Shown piece after piece: positions 21,618 through 30,193 of a stretch of DNA of 64,000 nt (positions within the stretch are counted from its first letter, which is position 1; each line of letters opens with the position of its first letter). The position numbers and the translations under genes are program-made. Under the pieces are notes generated by a model. The model worked only from the letters and a program-made list of their open reading frames with translations. It did not search any database and was not told the DNA's origin. The stretch is from Methylobacterium oryzihabitans. GTDB lineage: Bacteria; Pseudomonadota; Alphaproteobacteria; Rhizobiales; Beijerinckiaceae. The stretch spans positions 434,001 to 498,000 of the forward strand of contig NZ_SACP01000001.1 in the NCBI RefSeq assembly GCF_004004555.2, in the 5' to 3' direction.

Positions 21618-22574
21618 TCAGCGGGTCTGCTGGATCGCCGAGACGACCCACGGCCCGCCGCGGTCGCGGCGGAAGGTCCAGATCTCGGTCGCCTCCGGCG
21701 CGCCGGTCTCGACGACGCGGCCGCTGGCCCGGTCGAGGGTGACGTCGCGCAGGGTGTAGCGCATCGCCACGGTGGCGTACTCGGTCGGGCCCTCGCGCCA
21801 CGCTTCCGACAGGTCGCCCTGCTGGAGCTTCACGTCGGCGATCTTGTTGACCACGCCGCGGGCGGCGTTGGCCTGCAGTTCCTCGGTGAAGTAGCCGGCC
21901 ATCTCGGGCGTCGTCAGGCGGCGCAGGGTGGCGACGTCCTCGTTGCCGTAGGCGAGCTGGACCTGCCCGAGGGTGCGCTCGAAGGCGTCGAAGTCCTGCG
22001 GCGCGACACTGATCTTCTCCATCCGGACGGGAGCGGCGCCCGGTCCGTTGCCGCCGAAGCCGAAGGACGGCCCGCCCTGGGGCGGAACCGCATCGCGGGC
22101 GTAGGGCGACGGGCCGCCGGCCATGGCCGGCTGCGGCTGCTGGCGCCGGCGGAAGAACCGCACCGCCAGGAAGATCAGGCCGACGATCAGGCCGACCTGG
22201 AGCAGCAGGCCGAGGAACGACGCGATGCCGCCGAGGCCGCCGAAGAAGCCGCCGCCGATCAGCGCGCCGAGCAGGCCGGCCCCGAGCAGGCCGGCGAAGA
22301 AGCCGCCGCCGAAGCGCCGCCCCGGCTGCGCCGCGCCGGCGAGGCCGGGATTGCCCATCTGCGGGCCGGGCTGGGTCATCGAGCGCTGCATCGGCGCGCC
22401 ACCGCCGGGCGCGGTCGCGGTCGGAGCCGGCGCCGAATGGGTGTTCGAGCCGCGCGAGCCCATCGAGCCGCCGCTTCCGGGACGCGCCTCGCCGGCCGTG
22501 GCCGCCACGGCCATCAGAGCCGCCAGGCCGAAGGCCGCCGCCGAGCGGCGGCCGCGGGAGAAGGTGGTCATCAT
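21618..22574 (-). CDS. Tim44-like domain membrane protein
   Basis: A 318-aa protein: N-terminal hydrophobic segment (SAAAFGLAALMAVAATAGEARP), a Gly/Pro/Ser-rich low-complexity region, a Gly-rich membrane stretch (FFAGLLGAGLLGALIGGGFFGGLG) and a clear transmembrane helix (FLGLLLQVGLIVGLIFLAVRFF). The C-terminal Tim44/MBA1-like domain runs from about residue 195 to the end: FDAFERTLGQVQLAYGNEDVATLRRLTTPEM, YATVAMRY, EIWTFRRDRGGPWVVSAIQQT. Family members are membrane-anchored; the role in alphaproteobacteria is unclear. A start 18 bp upstream (22592) is also possible. Confidence 0.88.
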   Translation of the reverse strand: MMTTFSRGRRSAAAFGLAALMAVAATAGEARPGSGGSMGSRGSNTHSAPAPTATAPGGGAPMQRSMTQPGPQMGNPGLAGAAQPGRRFGGGFFAGLLGAGLLGALIGGGFFGGLGGIASFLGLLLQVGLIVGLIFLAVRFFRRRQQPQPAMAGGPSPYARDAVPPQGGPSFGFGGNGPGAAPVRMEKISVAPQDFDAFERTLGQVQLAYGNEDVATLRRLTTPEMAGYFTEELQANAARGVVNKIADVKLQQGDLSEAWREGPTEYATVAMRYTLRDVTLDRASGRVVETGAPEATEIWTFRRDRGGPWVVSAIQQTR

Positions 22575-22762
22575 CGGTTCGTTTCGCCTCACGCACCAGG
22601 ATCGCTACCGGGCCGGATCGCCCGGATCGCATATGGGAACCACACCTGCGCAGTAAAAGGGAGGTGTGGCCGCCGGCCTGCGGGTTTCATGACTTCCGGC
22701 CGCTTAACAATCGACCACAGACACGGGGGAAGCCAAGCGCGATTTTTTTGCGCTACGCGGGA

Positions 22763-24010
22763 TTAGAGGGCCGCGTCTTTCCGTGTGATCTCGACGGCGG
22801 CGGTACGGACGACGGCCCGGCGGGGCGCCGCCTCCTCGACGGCCGGGAAGGTGAGGCGCAGCAGCGTGCCCGTGCCGACGCCGCTTCGCAAGATCACGGT
22901 GCCGTTCTGGCGCTTCACCAGGGCGTTGAGGATGGCGAGGCCGGTGCCGCGGCCGGGCTCCCGGGTGGTGAAGAACGGTTCGAGCGCCCGCGCCAGCACC
23001 TCCGGCGCCATCCCGGTCCCGGTATCGACCGCGGTCAGGACGACGTGGCGCCCGAGGGTGCCGTCCTCGGCCAGCCCCTCGCCGCCGTGGTTGGCGGCCG
23101 ACAGGGCGACGCTGCCGCCCTCCGGCATCGCGTCGCGGGCGTTGGCGAGGACGATCTGGAGGATGAGTTCGGTCTGGATCGGGTCGACGCAGGCGGTCCA
23201 CAGGCCGGGCTCGGCCCGGATGTCGAGCACGATGCCGGGGCCGAGCAGGTCGCGGGCGCGGGGCGCGTAGTCGGCGAGCAGCCGGGCGAGGTCGACCGGG
23301 CGCGGCTCCGGCCGGTGCTTGCGCGAGAAGGCGAGGAGGTGCCGGGTCAGGGTCGAGGCCCGCTCGGCGGCGTCGGTGGAGCGCAGCAGCGCCCGCTGCA
23401 CGAACGGATCGGGATGGTCGCCGAGGCGGCGCTTGAGCCCGTCGACGTAGCCGACGAGGATCTGCAGCAGGTTGTTGAACTCGTGCGCGACGCCGTTGGT
23501 GAGTTGCCCGAGGGTCTCGCGGCGCTGGGCCTGGGCCAGGGCGGCTTCGAGGTCGCGGGCCCGGGACAGCTCGACCCACTGCCCGAGGAGCAGGCCCGCG
23601 CCCGGCACCGGCGACAGGTGCAGGCCGGCCCACAGAGTGGCGCCGTCGCCCCGCCGGATCAGCGCCTCGGTCCGGCCGGGGCCGCCGGCCGCGACCAGGA
23701 CGCGCAGGGCCGCCTGCCCCTCGCGGTCGGCGCCGAGATCGGGAAGGCCGCGCCCGCACCACTCCGCCTCGGTCTCGCCCGTGAGGGCGAGCGCGGCCGG
23801 GTTGGCGTACACGACCGGGCAAGCGGCGCCGGCGGGGTCGAGCAGCACGCTCGGCAGCGGCGCGGCCGCGAGCGCCGCGCGGAGCGTGGCGTCCGGGGTC
23901 TCGTCGGGTGCGCGCAGGTCCGGCACCGGCTGGTCTCCGCAGGAGGCGCGGGCGGCGGGAACGGCCGTCCCCGTCACCTTAGCAGAGGTTGCGGCCTTTC
24001 GCCGAGTCAC
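22763..24010 (-). CDS. PAS-domain sensor histidine kinase, coupled to an aminotransferase gene
   Basis: A 415-aa soluble kinase. An N-terminal PAS-like domain (about residues 40-165: LLDPAGAACPVVYANPAALALTGETEAEWCGRGLPDL) precedes a helix with the H box LTNGVAHEFNNLLQILVGY. The ATPase has the N box NARDAMPEGG, DTGTGM and the G box FFTTREPGRGTGLAIL. The HEFNN box is typical of NtrB-like kinases. It has no receiver and no neighbouring response regulator. The GTG start at 24010 overlaps the aminotransferase stop (GTGA), so the pair is translationally coupled, an unusual partnership. Confidence 0.9.
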   Translation of the reverse strand: MTRRKAATSAKVTGTAVPAARASCGDQPVPDLRAPDETPDATLRAALAAAPLPSVLLDPAGAACPVVYANPAALALTGETEAEWCGRGLPDLGADREGQAALRVLVAAGGPGRTEALIRRGDGATLWAGLHLSPVPGAGLLLGQWVELSRARDLEAALAQAQRRETLGQLTNGVAHEFNNLLQILVGYVDGLKRRLGDHPDPFVQRALLRSTDAAERASTLTRHLLAFSRKHRPEPRPVDLARLLADYAPRARDLLGPGIVLDIRAEPGLWTACVDPIQTELILQIVLANARDAMPEGGSVALSAANHGGEGLAEDGTLGRHVVLTAVDTGTGMAPEVLARALEPFFTTREPGRGTGLAILNALVKRQNGTVILRSGVGTGTLLRLTFPAVEEAAPRRAVVRTAAVEITRKDAAL

Positions 24011-25224
24011 CGGCCGGCGGGTGTGGACAGGGCTGGGGACAAACGGCGCACCGCCTCGTGCAGATCGTCGGCGCTGCGGGCGAAGCACAGCCGCAGGAAC
24101 CCCTCCCCGCCGGGACCGAAGGCGGTCCCGGGCGCGACCCCGACATTGGCCTCGTCGACGAGGCGCAGGGCGAGCGCGCGGGAATCCGGCTCGTGGTTCA
24201 CCTTCGGGAAGGCGTAGAACGCGCCCGGGGGCGGCGGCAGGTCCACGCCGGGCAGGCCCCCGAGTCCCTCGGTGAGGATGCGCCGGCCCTCGCGCGCCTG
24301 CGCGACCTGCCTGCGCACGAGATCCTCGCCGTCGCGGATCGCAGTCGCGGCGGCGTGCTGGAGGAAGGTGGCGACGCCCGAGGTGGCGTACAGGATCAGC
24401 CCGTCGACGATGCGGCCGAGCGCCGGTGGGCCTTCCAGCCAGCCGACGCGCCAGCCGGTCATCGCCCAGTTCTTCGAGAAGGTCTGGACGAACAGCACCC
24501 GGTCGCGGTCCTCCGCCTCCCATACGTCGCGGATCGAGGGCGCGCGCCCGAGTTCCGCGTGGGCGGGATCGAACGAGAACCGGCCGTAGATCTCGTCGGC
24601 GATGATCCAGAGATCATGATTCCGGGCGATCGCCAGCACGGCGGCGTAATCCTCCGGCGTGGCGGTCCAGCCGGTCGGGTTCGACGGCGAGTTGAGCACG
24701 ATCGCCCGGGTGCGCGGCGTCACCGCCGCGGCGATGCGGGCGATGTCGAGCGACCAGCCGGCGGCGGCGTCGAACTGCATCGGCACCGCGACGGTGCAGG
24801 CGCCCTGGGCCGCGATGGCGCCGAAGAAGTTCGGCCAGGCCGGGGTCGGGATCACGATCTCGTCGCCGGGCTCGGCGGCGATGCGCACGGCGATCTGGAA
24901 GGCGTGCATGCCGCCGACCGTGACGAAGAACCCGCCGGGATCGGCCGCGCCGCCGTAGAGCCGCGCGACGTACTCGGCCAGCGCCTCGCGCAAGGCGGGA
25001 ATGCCGAGCTGGCGGGTGTAGAAGGTGGCGCCGTCGCGCAGCGCGCGGCCGGCGGCCTCGCCGATGAAGTCCGGCGTCGGCCGGTCACCCTCCCCGACCC
25101 AGAGCGGGATCAGCCCCGGCCGGTCGAAGCCGTAGGCGAACACCTCGCCGATCCCGCTCGGCAGGACGCCGGCGGCCTCGGCGCTCACCGGCGGCATCGA
25201 CGGGTGGCTCGGCATCGGGATCAT
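24007..25224 (-). CDS. Class I/II PLP-dependent aminotransferase
   Basis: A 405-aa fold-type I aminotransferase. Visible: FYTRQLGIPALREALAEY, VTVGGMHAFQIAV, the Pro-Thr-Pro segment IPTPAWPNF, LNSPSNPTGW (Asn binding PLP), IIADEIYGRF (Asp pairing with pyridine N), the Schiff-base lysine in TFSKNWAMTGWRVGW, and a C-terminal carboxylate-binding Arg in LRLCFARS. The substrate cannot be told from sequence; aspartate or aromatic amino acids are typical. Start ATG 25224, with an alternative at 25215. The downstream histidine kinase overlaps by 4 bp. Confidence 0.93.
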   Translation of the reverse strand: MIPMPSHPSMPPVSAEAAGVLPSGIGEVFAYGFDRPGLIPLWVGEGDRPTPDFIGEAAGRALRDGATFYTRQLGIPALREALAEYVARLYGGAADPGGFFVTVGGMHAFQIAVRIAAEPGDEIVIPTPAWPNFFGAIAAQGACTVAVPMQFDAAAGWSLDIARIAAAVTPRTRAIVLNSPSNPTGWTATPEDYAAVLAIARNHDLWIIADEIYGRFSFDPAHAELGRAPSIRDVWEAEDRDRVLFVQTFSKNWAMTGWRVGWLEGPPALGRIVDGLILYATSGVATFLQHAAATAIRDGEDLVRRQVAQAREGRRILTEGLGGLPGVDLPPPPGAFYAFPKVNHEPDSRALALRLVDEANVGVAPGTAFGPGGEGFLRLCFARSADDLHEAVRRLSPALSTPAGR

Positions 25225-25298
25225 GAAGGCGCTCGCGGCTGTGGCGGACGGCCGAGACTTGCCCCCGCCGGCGGCGGGACACAAGCCCGGCCGGCCCC

Positions 25299-26102
25299 TC
25301 ACCCGAAGATGATGAGCCCGGCGAAGCCCAGCGCCCCGACGATGATCCGCCACCACGCGAACAGCGCGAAGCCGTGCCGCGAGACGTAGCCGAGCAGGCT
25401 GCGCACCACGAACAGCGCCGACAGGAACGCCACCACGAAGCCGATGGCGATCAGCCCGACGTCGTCCTTCGACAGGTTCTTGTAGTTGTCGAGCAGGTCC
25501 TTGGCGAAGGCGCCCGCCATGGTCGGCATCGCGAGGTAGAACGAGAACTCGGTGGCGGCGCGCTTGCCCGAGCCCATCAGCATCGCGCCCACGATGGTGG
25601 CGCCCGAGCGCGAGACGCCGGGAATCATCGCGAGGCACTGGAACAGGCCGATCTTCAGCGCCATCGGCAGCGAGTAGTCGTGCACGTCATCGTAGCGCTG
25701 CTCGATCTCGGTGTCGTCGACGACCAGCAGCACGAGGCCGCCGGCGATCAGCGTGGCGCAGATGATCCACGGGTTGAACAGGTAGAACTTGATGTACTTC
25801 GAGAACAGGCCGCCGACGATCGCCGCCGGCAGGAACGCGATCAGGACGGCCAGGATGAAGCGGCGGGCCTTCGGGTCGGAGGGCGCGCGCCGGGCGAGGT
25901 CGAGGAGCTGGCGAAAGTACACCCCGACGATGGCCAGGATGGCGCCGAGCTGGATCAGCACCTCGAAGGTGTTGTTGGGCGACTCGAACCCGATGAAGTG
26001 CCCCACCAGGAGCTGGTGGCCGGTCGAGGAGACCGGGATGAACTCCGTCGCGCCCTCCACGAGGGCGAGCAGGACGGCCTTGCCGATGCTGGCGATATCC
26101 AT
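25299..26102 (-). CDS. uppP: Undecaprenyl-diphosphatase UppP (BacA)
   Basis: Inner-membrane phosphatase that recycles undecaprenyl pyrophosphate to the carrier phosphate for peptidoglycan synthesis. The 267-aa polytopic protein has both signature motifs, [17 protein letters not shown] (about 16-32) and [12 protein letters not shown] (about 160-171), with about eight hydrophobic segments. It lies 74 bp upstream of the aminotransferase gene on the same strand. Confidence 0.97.
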   Translation of the reverse strand: MDIASIGKAVLLALVEGATEFIPVSSTGHQLLVGHFIGFESPNNTFEVLIQLGAILAIVGVYFRQLLDLARRAPSDPKARRFILAVLIAFLPAAIVGGLFSKYIKFYLFNPWIICATLIAGGLVLLVVDDTEIEQRYDDVHDYSLPMALKIGLFQCLAMIPGVSRSGATIVGAMLMGSGKRAATEFSFYLAMPTMAGAFAKDLLDNYKNLSKDDVGLIAIGFVVAFLSALFVVRSLLGYVSRHGFALFAWWRIIVGALGFAGLIIFG

Positions 26103-26429
26103 CTCAGGCGGCGCCTCCGGCCCGTCCGTGCGCGTTCGGTGTCGTCATCCCGTGCTCCCGCGTTCCACCGCGGCCGGGGCTTGGGCCGGCCGCGGTCGTC
26201 ATGCCATCGCAGGACCCGTGCCGCCAAGCTCGGAGCCGAGCGCCGGGCGCAGACCACGGCCCCAAGGACGGCCGCCGACCCGTTACCCGCCCGAGCGGCG
26301 CGTGTTAAGGAAGGGTTGAGATTTTCGCGACAAAAGTGACCGGCTGTTCATCCAGGACGGGGCCGGTCCGAGGCGGCGCCCCGCCGGGCCTTCCCCGAGG
26401 CAGCCAACCTTCAGCGTGACACGGCCCGC
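26103..26429. other. 327-bp divergent intergenic region
   Basis: Lies between the starts of uppP (minus) and the GST gene (plus), so it should hold both promoters. The part at 26300-26350 is less GC-rich. It includes TTAAGGAAGGGTTGA at 26305-26319, which is one base off the CtrA pattern TTAA-N7-TTAA. I see no ORF with family similarity and no strong hairpin here. Confidence 0.4.
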
Positions 26430-27122
26430 ATGGCTACGCTCCACCATTCCCCGTTCTGCCCGCATTCGCGCTTCATCCGCCTCGTCCTGGCCGAGATGGG
26501 CATGGAGCCGCACCTCGCCGAGGAGCGGACCTGGGAGCGGCGGGAGGAGTTCCTGCTGCTCAACCCCGCCGGAACCACGCCGGTGCTGGTCGAGGAGGGC
26601 GGCCTGACGGTGCCGGGCGCGACCGTGATCGCCGAGTATCTCGACGAGACCCGCGGCCTCGGCCTCACCGGCCGCCGGCTGCTGCCGGAGGCGCCCGGCG
26701 CCCGGGTCGAGGTCCGCCGCCTGCTCGACTGGTTCCTGAACAAGTTCGACCAGGAGGTGACTGGCTACCTCGTCACCGAGAAGATCCACAAGCGGTTCAT
26801 GACCTCGAGCCTCGGCGGCGGCCCGCCGGACATGAACGCGATCCGGGCGGCGCGCTCCAACGTGCGCTATCACCTCACCTATATCGGCTACCTCGCGGCG
26901 CGCCGGAACTGGCTCGCAGGCGACCATCTGACCTATGCGGATCTCGCCGCGGCGGCCCATCTGTCGTGCGTGGACTACCTCGGCGACGTGCCATGGGACG
27001 AGGACGAGATGGCGAAGCACTGGTACGTGCGGCTGAAGTCGCGGCCGTCGTTCCGCAGCCTGCTCGCCGACCGGGTGCCCGGGATGGCGCCGGCGGATCA
27101 TTACGCGGACCTGGACTTCTGA
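26430..27122 (+). CDS. Glutathione S-transferase family protein
   Basis: A 230-aa GST: thioredoxin-like N-terminal domain (LHHSPFCPHSRFIRLVLAEMG with a CPHS pseudo-active site, NPAGTTPVLVEEG with the cis-Pro, and GATVIAEYLDET), then an all-helical C-terminal domain with the N-capping motif LTYADLAAAAHLS. This type usually lies directly before queG in alphaproteobacteria, as here. The natural substrate is unknown. The queG frame opens at or before this stop. Confidence 0.92.
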   Translation: MATLHHSPFCPHSRFIRLVLAEMGMEPHLAEERTWERREEFLLLNPAGTTPVLVEEGGLTVPGATVIAEYLDETRGLGLTGRRLLPEAPGARVEVRRLLDWFLNKFDQEVTGYLVTEKIHKRFMTSSLGGGPPDMNAIRAARSNVRYHLTYIGYLAARRNWLAGDHLTYADLAAAAHLSCVDYLGDVPWDEDEMAKHWYVRLKSRPSFRSLLADRVPGMAPADHYADLDF

Positions 27123-28261
27123 AGACCGACGCGGCGAAGCGCGACGGTGCCGCCCTGCGGCGCCTCCTCGCGGAGCGGGCGGCGCTCCTCGGCTTCGACG
27201 CGCTGTCGGTCACCGGCCCCGACGCGGTGCCGGACCTGCCCCGTCACCTCGCCGCGTGGCTCGCCGCCGGGCATCACGGCGGCATGGCCTGGATGGACGA
27301 GCGCACGGCCGAGCGCGCCGACCCGGCCGCCCTGTGGCCGCAGGTCCGCAGCATCGCGATGCTCGGGGTCAATTACGGACCCGACGGCGACCCGCTCGCG
27401 ACCCTCTCCCGGCCCGGCCGCGCCTCGCTCGCCCTCTATGCCCGCCGACGCGACTACCACGACGTCGTCAAGGGCAGGCTGAAGGAACTCGCGGGCTTCT
27501 TCGCCGCGAAGGCGGGCGCGCAGGTGAAGGCGTTCGTCGACACCGCCCCGGTGATGGAAAAGCCGCTCGCCGCCGCGGCCGGGCTCGGCTGGCAGGGCAA
27601 GCACTCCGTGCTGGTCTCGCGGGATTTCGGCAACTGGCTGCTGCTCGGGGCGATCTACACCACCGCCGAACTGCCCCGCGACGCGCCGGAGAGCGACCAT
27701 TGCGGCTCGTGCCGGCGCTGCCTCGACGCCTGCCCGACCGATGCCTTCCCGGCCCCCTACCGCCTCGATGCGCGGCGCTGCCTCGCCTACCTCACCATCG
27801 AGCATCAGGGCGCGATCCCGGAGGAATTCCGCGTCCCGATGCGCAACCGGGTATTCGGCTGCGACGACTGCCTCGCGGTCTGCCCGTGGAACAAGTTCGC
27901 GGCCGCCGCCCGCGAGGCCCGGCTCGCCGCGCGCGAGGATCTGGCCGCGATCCCGCTCGCGGAGTTGGCGCGGCTCGACGAGGCCGGGTTCCGCGCGCGC
28001 TTTTCCGGCACGCCGATCAAGCGTACCGGCCACGCCCGCTTCCTGCGCAACGTGCTGATCGCGATCGGCAATTCCGGCGATCCCGGCCTCGCCGGGGAGG
28101 CCGGGCGCCATCTCGCCGCCGCCTCGCCGCTGGTGCGCGGGATGGCGGTGTGGGCGCTCGCCCGCCTCGCCCCCGACCGCCTGCCCGAGATGCCTCCCGG
28201 CGAGCTGGACCCGGAGGTCCGGGCGGAATGGCGGCGGGCCGGGCGAGGCCCGGCGACGTGA
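27119..28261 (+). CDS. queG: Epoxyqueuosine reductase QueG
   Basis: Cobalamin and iron-sulfur enzyme that reduces epoxyqueuosine to queuosine in tRNA. The roughly 380-aa protein has the catalytic Asp in KAFVDTAPVMEKPLA and the conserved GWQGKHSVLVS. Two ferredoxin-type cluster motifs follow, CGSCRRCLDACP and CDDCLAVCPWN, the latter completed by an upstream Cys, and a C-terminal HEAT-like region. The start is unsure: no ATG, GTG or TTG fits near the homologous N-terminus. The annotated CTG at 27119 overlaps the GST stop; the nearest in-frame ATG (26966) would overlap GST by 157 bp. Confidence 0.93.
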   Translation: MKTDAAKRDGAALRRLLAERAALLGFDALSVTGPDAVPDLPRHLAAWLAAGHHGGMAWMDERTAERADPAALWPQVRSIAMLGVNYGPDGDPLATLSRPGRASLALYARRRDYHDVVKGRLKELAGFFAAKAGAQVKAFVDTAPVMEKPLAAAAGLGWQGKHSVLVSRDFGNWLLLGAIYTTAELPRDAPESDHCGSCRRCLDACPTDAFPAPYRLDARRCLAYLTIEHQGAIPEEFRVPMRNRVFGCDDCLAVCPWNKFAAAAREARLAAREDLAAIPLAELARLDEAGFRARFSGTPIKRTGHARFLRNVLIAIGNSGDPGLAGEAGRHLAAASPLVRGMAVWALARLAPDRLPEMPPGELDPEVRAEWRRAGRGPAT

Positions 28262-28299
28262 GACGGAAGCAGTAAGACCGCTTCCGGATTCCCCATCAC

Positions 28300-28350
28300 A
28301 GTCCGCGCGGCGCCCGGGCGAGGCCGAAATCCGCATCGCGAAAGCGAACG
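28300..28350 (+). repeat. Composite palindromic module, partial copy
   Basis: CCGCGCGGCGC at 28301, a GAGGCCGAAATCCGCATCG segment and then CGAAAGCG match the constant part of the module at 54607-54655 and the intron-split copy at 48106-48143. It lies 40 bp after the queG stop. The 5' palindrome is degenerate here (CGGAAGCAG...CCGCTTCCG at 28263-28286). Confidence 0.7.
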
Positions 28351-28381
28351 AGCGGACTTCATGTAAGACGATTTTCGAGTG

Positions 28382-28416
28382 ATCGCTCGGCGACTGCGTT
28401 GCCGTCGCCGAGCGAT
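28382..28416. repeat. Hairpin between two repeat elements
   Basis: ATCGCTCGGCGAC (28382-28394) and GTCGCCGAGCGAT (28404-28416) are exact inverted arms with a 9-base loop. It lies between the composite module and the 260-bp element in the queG downstream region. It may be the queG terminator. Confidence 0.6.
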
Positions 28417-28432
28417 GCGGACACCGGCTGCG

Positions 28433-28692
28433 CTCAGTGCCCGTTTGACTCTCGATTCAAAGAACAAGCTCCCCCTTTCCCGGACGACTGGAACGCAGTT
28501 GAAGAAGATCCGGGATTCAGCACAACAAGTCGCGAAGCGTCCATACTCAGCGACAGTGCTGTCAGGCTGAGCCGCTTCGCGGCACATCTGACGTCTGGAT
28601 CCCGGATCTCCTTCCGCTATCGCTTCAGTCGTCCGGGAAAGGGGTGCTGCGCGCGATAAATACGATGGACCATCGCTCAAACAGGCGCTCAG
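28433..28692. repeat. About 260-bp hairpin-forming interspersed element, copy 1
   Basis: Strong full-length similarity to 47804-48060. The ends carry a short inverted pair (CTCAG... and ...CTCAG). Nested inside are the long arms TTTCCCGGACGACTG and CAGTCGTCCGGGAAA, then AGATCCGGGAT/ATCCCGGATCT, then GTCGCGAAGCG/CGCTTCGCGGC. A transcript would fold into one long rod. No transposase is encoded, so a MITE-like non-autonomous element is the best reading. It fills most of the queG to cystathionine-synthase gap. Confidence 0.85.
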
Positions 28693-28712
28693 TCGCCGCC
28701 CGGGCTTGTGAT

Positions 28713-28744
28713 ACGAGATCCGGACGTGACCTTCCGGATCTCGT
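28713..28744. repeat. Short palindrome upstream of the CGS-family gene
   Basis: ACGAGATCCGGA (28713-28724) and TCCGGATCTCGT (28733-28744) are exact inverted arms around an 8-base loop, 36 bp before the next ATG. The core resembles the palindromes at 42653, 54565 and 61414 (GGAC centre, GATACGA arms). It could be a dispersed palindrome or could affect leader folding. It does not match a SAM riboswitch I know. Confidence 0.55.
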
Positions 28745-28779
28745 GTCCCTCCGGAGGGGCTGGTGCGCAGGAGAGCCGC

Positions 28780-30099
28780 ATGCCGGACGACCGCTACCAC
28801 AAGGACAGGCTCGGCAACCGCCGCCTGCACCCCGAGACGCTGATGCTCGGCTACGGCTACGACCCGGCCCTGTCCGAGGGCGCGGTGAAGCCGCCGGTGT
28901 TCCTGACCTCGACCTTCGTGTTCACCTCGGCCGAGCACGGCAAGGCGTTCTTCGACTACGTCTCGGGCCGGCGCGAGCCGCCGCCGGGCGAGGCGGCCGG
29001 GCTCGTCTATTCGCGCTTCAACCACCCCAACAGCGAGATCGTCGAGGACCGGCTCGCGGTGTTCGAGGAGGCCGAGAGCGCGCTGCTGTTCTCCTCCGGC
29101 ATGTCGGCGATCGCCACCACGATCCTGAGCTACGCCCGCCCGGGCGACGTGGTGCTGCACTCCCAGCCGCTCTACGGCGGCACCGAGACCCTGATCGCCA
29201 AGACGCTCGCCGGCTTCGGTATCGCGGCGGTCGGCTTCGGCGACGGCACGGACCCGGACGCGGTGCGGGCCGCCGCCGCCCGGGCGCGGACGGCCGGCCG
29301 GGTCGCGGTCGTCATGGTCGAGACGCCCTCGAACCCGCTCAACACCCTGGTCGACCTCGCCCTGGTGCGGGCGGTCGCCGACGAGATCGGCGCGGATCAG
29401 GGCGGGGCGCCAGTGGTGGTGTGCGACAACACCCTGCTGGGCCCGCTCTTCCAGCACCCGCTGCGCCACGGCGCCGACATCTCGGTCTACTCGCTGACCA
29501 AGTATGTCGGGGGACATTCCGACCTCATCGCCGGCGCCGCGCTCGGCTCGGTCGCGCGGATGAAGCCGGTGCGGATGCTGCGCTCGGCGATCGGCACCCA
29601 GCTCGACCCGCATTCGTGCTGGATGCTCGGCCGCTCGCTGGAGACCCTCTCGCTGCGGATGCGCGAGGCCAACCGCAACGGCGAGGTCGTCGCCGCGATG
29701 CTGCGTGCGCATCCGCAGGTGACGCGGGTCCACCATCTCGGCCATCTCGATCCGGACTCGGCGGCCGGGCGGGTCTACGCGGCGCAGTGCTCGGCACCGG
29801 GCTCGACCTTCTCGTTCGACGTCGCGGGCGGCGAGGCGGAGGCGTTCCGGGTGCTCAACGCCCTGCAATTGTTCAAGCTCGCGGTCAGCCTCGGCGGCAC
29901 CGAGTCCCTGGCGAGCCACCCGGCCTCGACCACCCATTCCGGGGTGCCCAAGGACGTCCGCGACCGGCTCGGCGTGAGCGACGCCACCATCCGGGTCTCG
30001 ATCGGCATCGAGCATCCGGAGGATCTGGTGGCGGATCTCGAAGCCGCGCTGGCGACCCTCGGGCCGGAGGATCGCCGGGGCCCGGGCGACGCACCCTGA
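28780..30099 (+). CDS. Cystathionine gamma-synthase family PLP enzyme
   Basis: A 439-aa Cys/Met-metabolism PLP enzyme. Seen: [79 protein letters not shown], and the PLP lysine in [18 protein letters not shown]. The C-terminal motif is [20 protein letters not shown]. The family covers gamma-synthase, gamma- and beta-lyases and O-acylhomoserine sulfhydrylases; this long subtype ([27 protein letters not shown]) is often annotated as cystathionine gamma-synthase. ATG 28780 is preceded by AGGAG. Confidence 0.92.
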   Translation: MPDDRYHKDRLGNRRLHPETLMLGYGYDPALSEGAVKPPVFLTSTFVFTSAEHGKAFFDYVSGRREPPPGEAAGLVYSRFNHPNSEIVEDRLAVFEEAESALLFSSGMSAIATTILSYARPGDVVLHSQPLYGGTETLIAKTLAGFGIAAVGFGDGTDPDAVRAAAARARTAGRVAVVMVETPSNPLNTLVDLALVRAVADEIGADQGGAPVVVCDNTLLGPLFQHPLRHGADISVYSLTKYVGGHSDLIAGAALGSVARMKPVRMLRSAIGTQLDPHSCWMLGRSLETLSLRMREANRNGEVVAAMLRAHPQVTRVHHLGHLDPDSAAGRVYAAQCSAPGSTFSFDVAGGEAEAFRVLNALQLFKLAVSLGGTESLASHPASTTHSGVPKDVRDRLGVSDATIRVSIGIEHPEDLVADLEAALATLGPEDRRGPGDAP

Positions 30100-30193
30100 G
30101 GATCGCGCCCGCGGCTGTGGCTCCGAGGGCCGGATCTCGGGCTCGGGAGCCTCTCCCGGGCGCGAGACCCTCCCTCCCGAGCGGGGCTCGGTG

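Noticed and set aside
26305..26319. CtrA-type site TTAA-N7-TTGA
   Set aside because: One mismatch in a short motif and no cell-cycle gene nearby; too weak to call.
28447..28660. Small open frames inside the 260-bp element
   Set aside because: They follow the inverted-repeat structure, differ between the two copies and lack ribosome sites; not genes.
28693..28779. SAM riboswitch before the cystathionine gamma-synthase family gene
   Set aside because: There is a hairpin, but I could not match the SAM-I or SAM-II core; the stem fits the dispersed palindrome family better.
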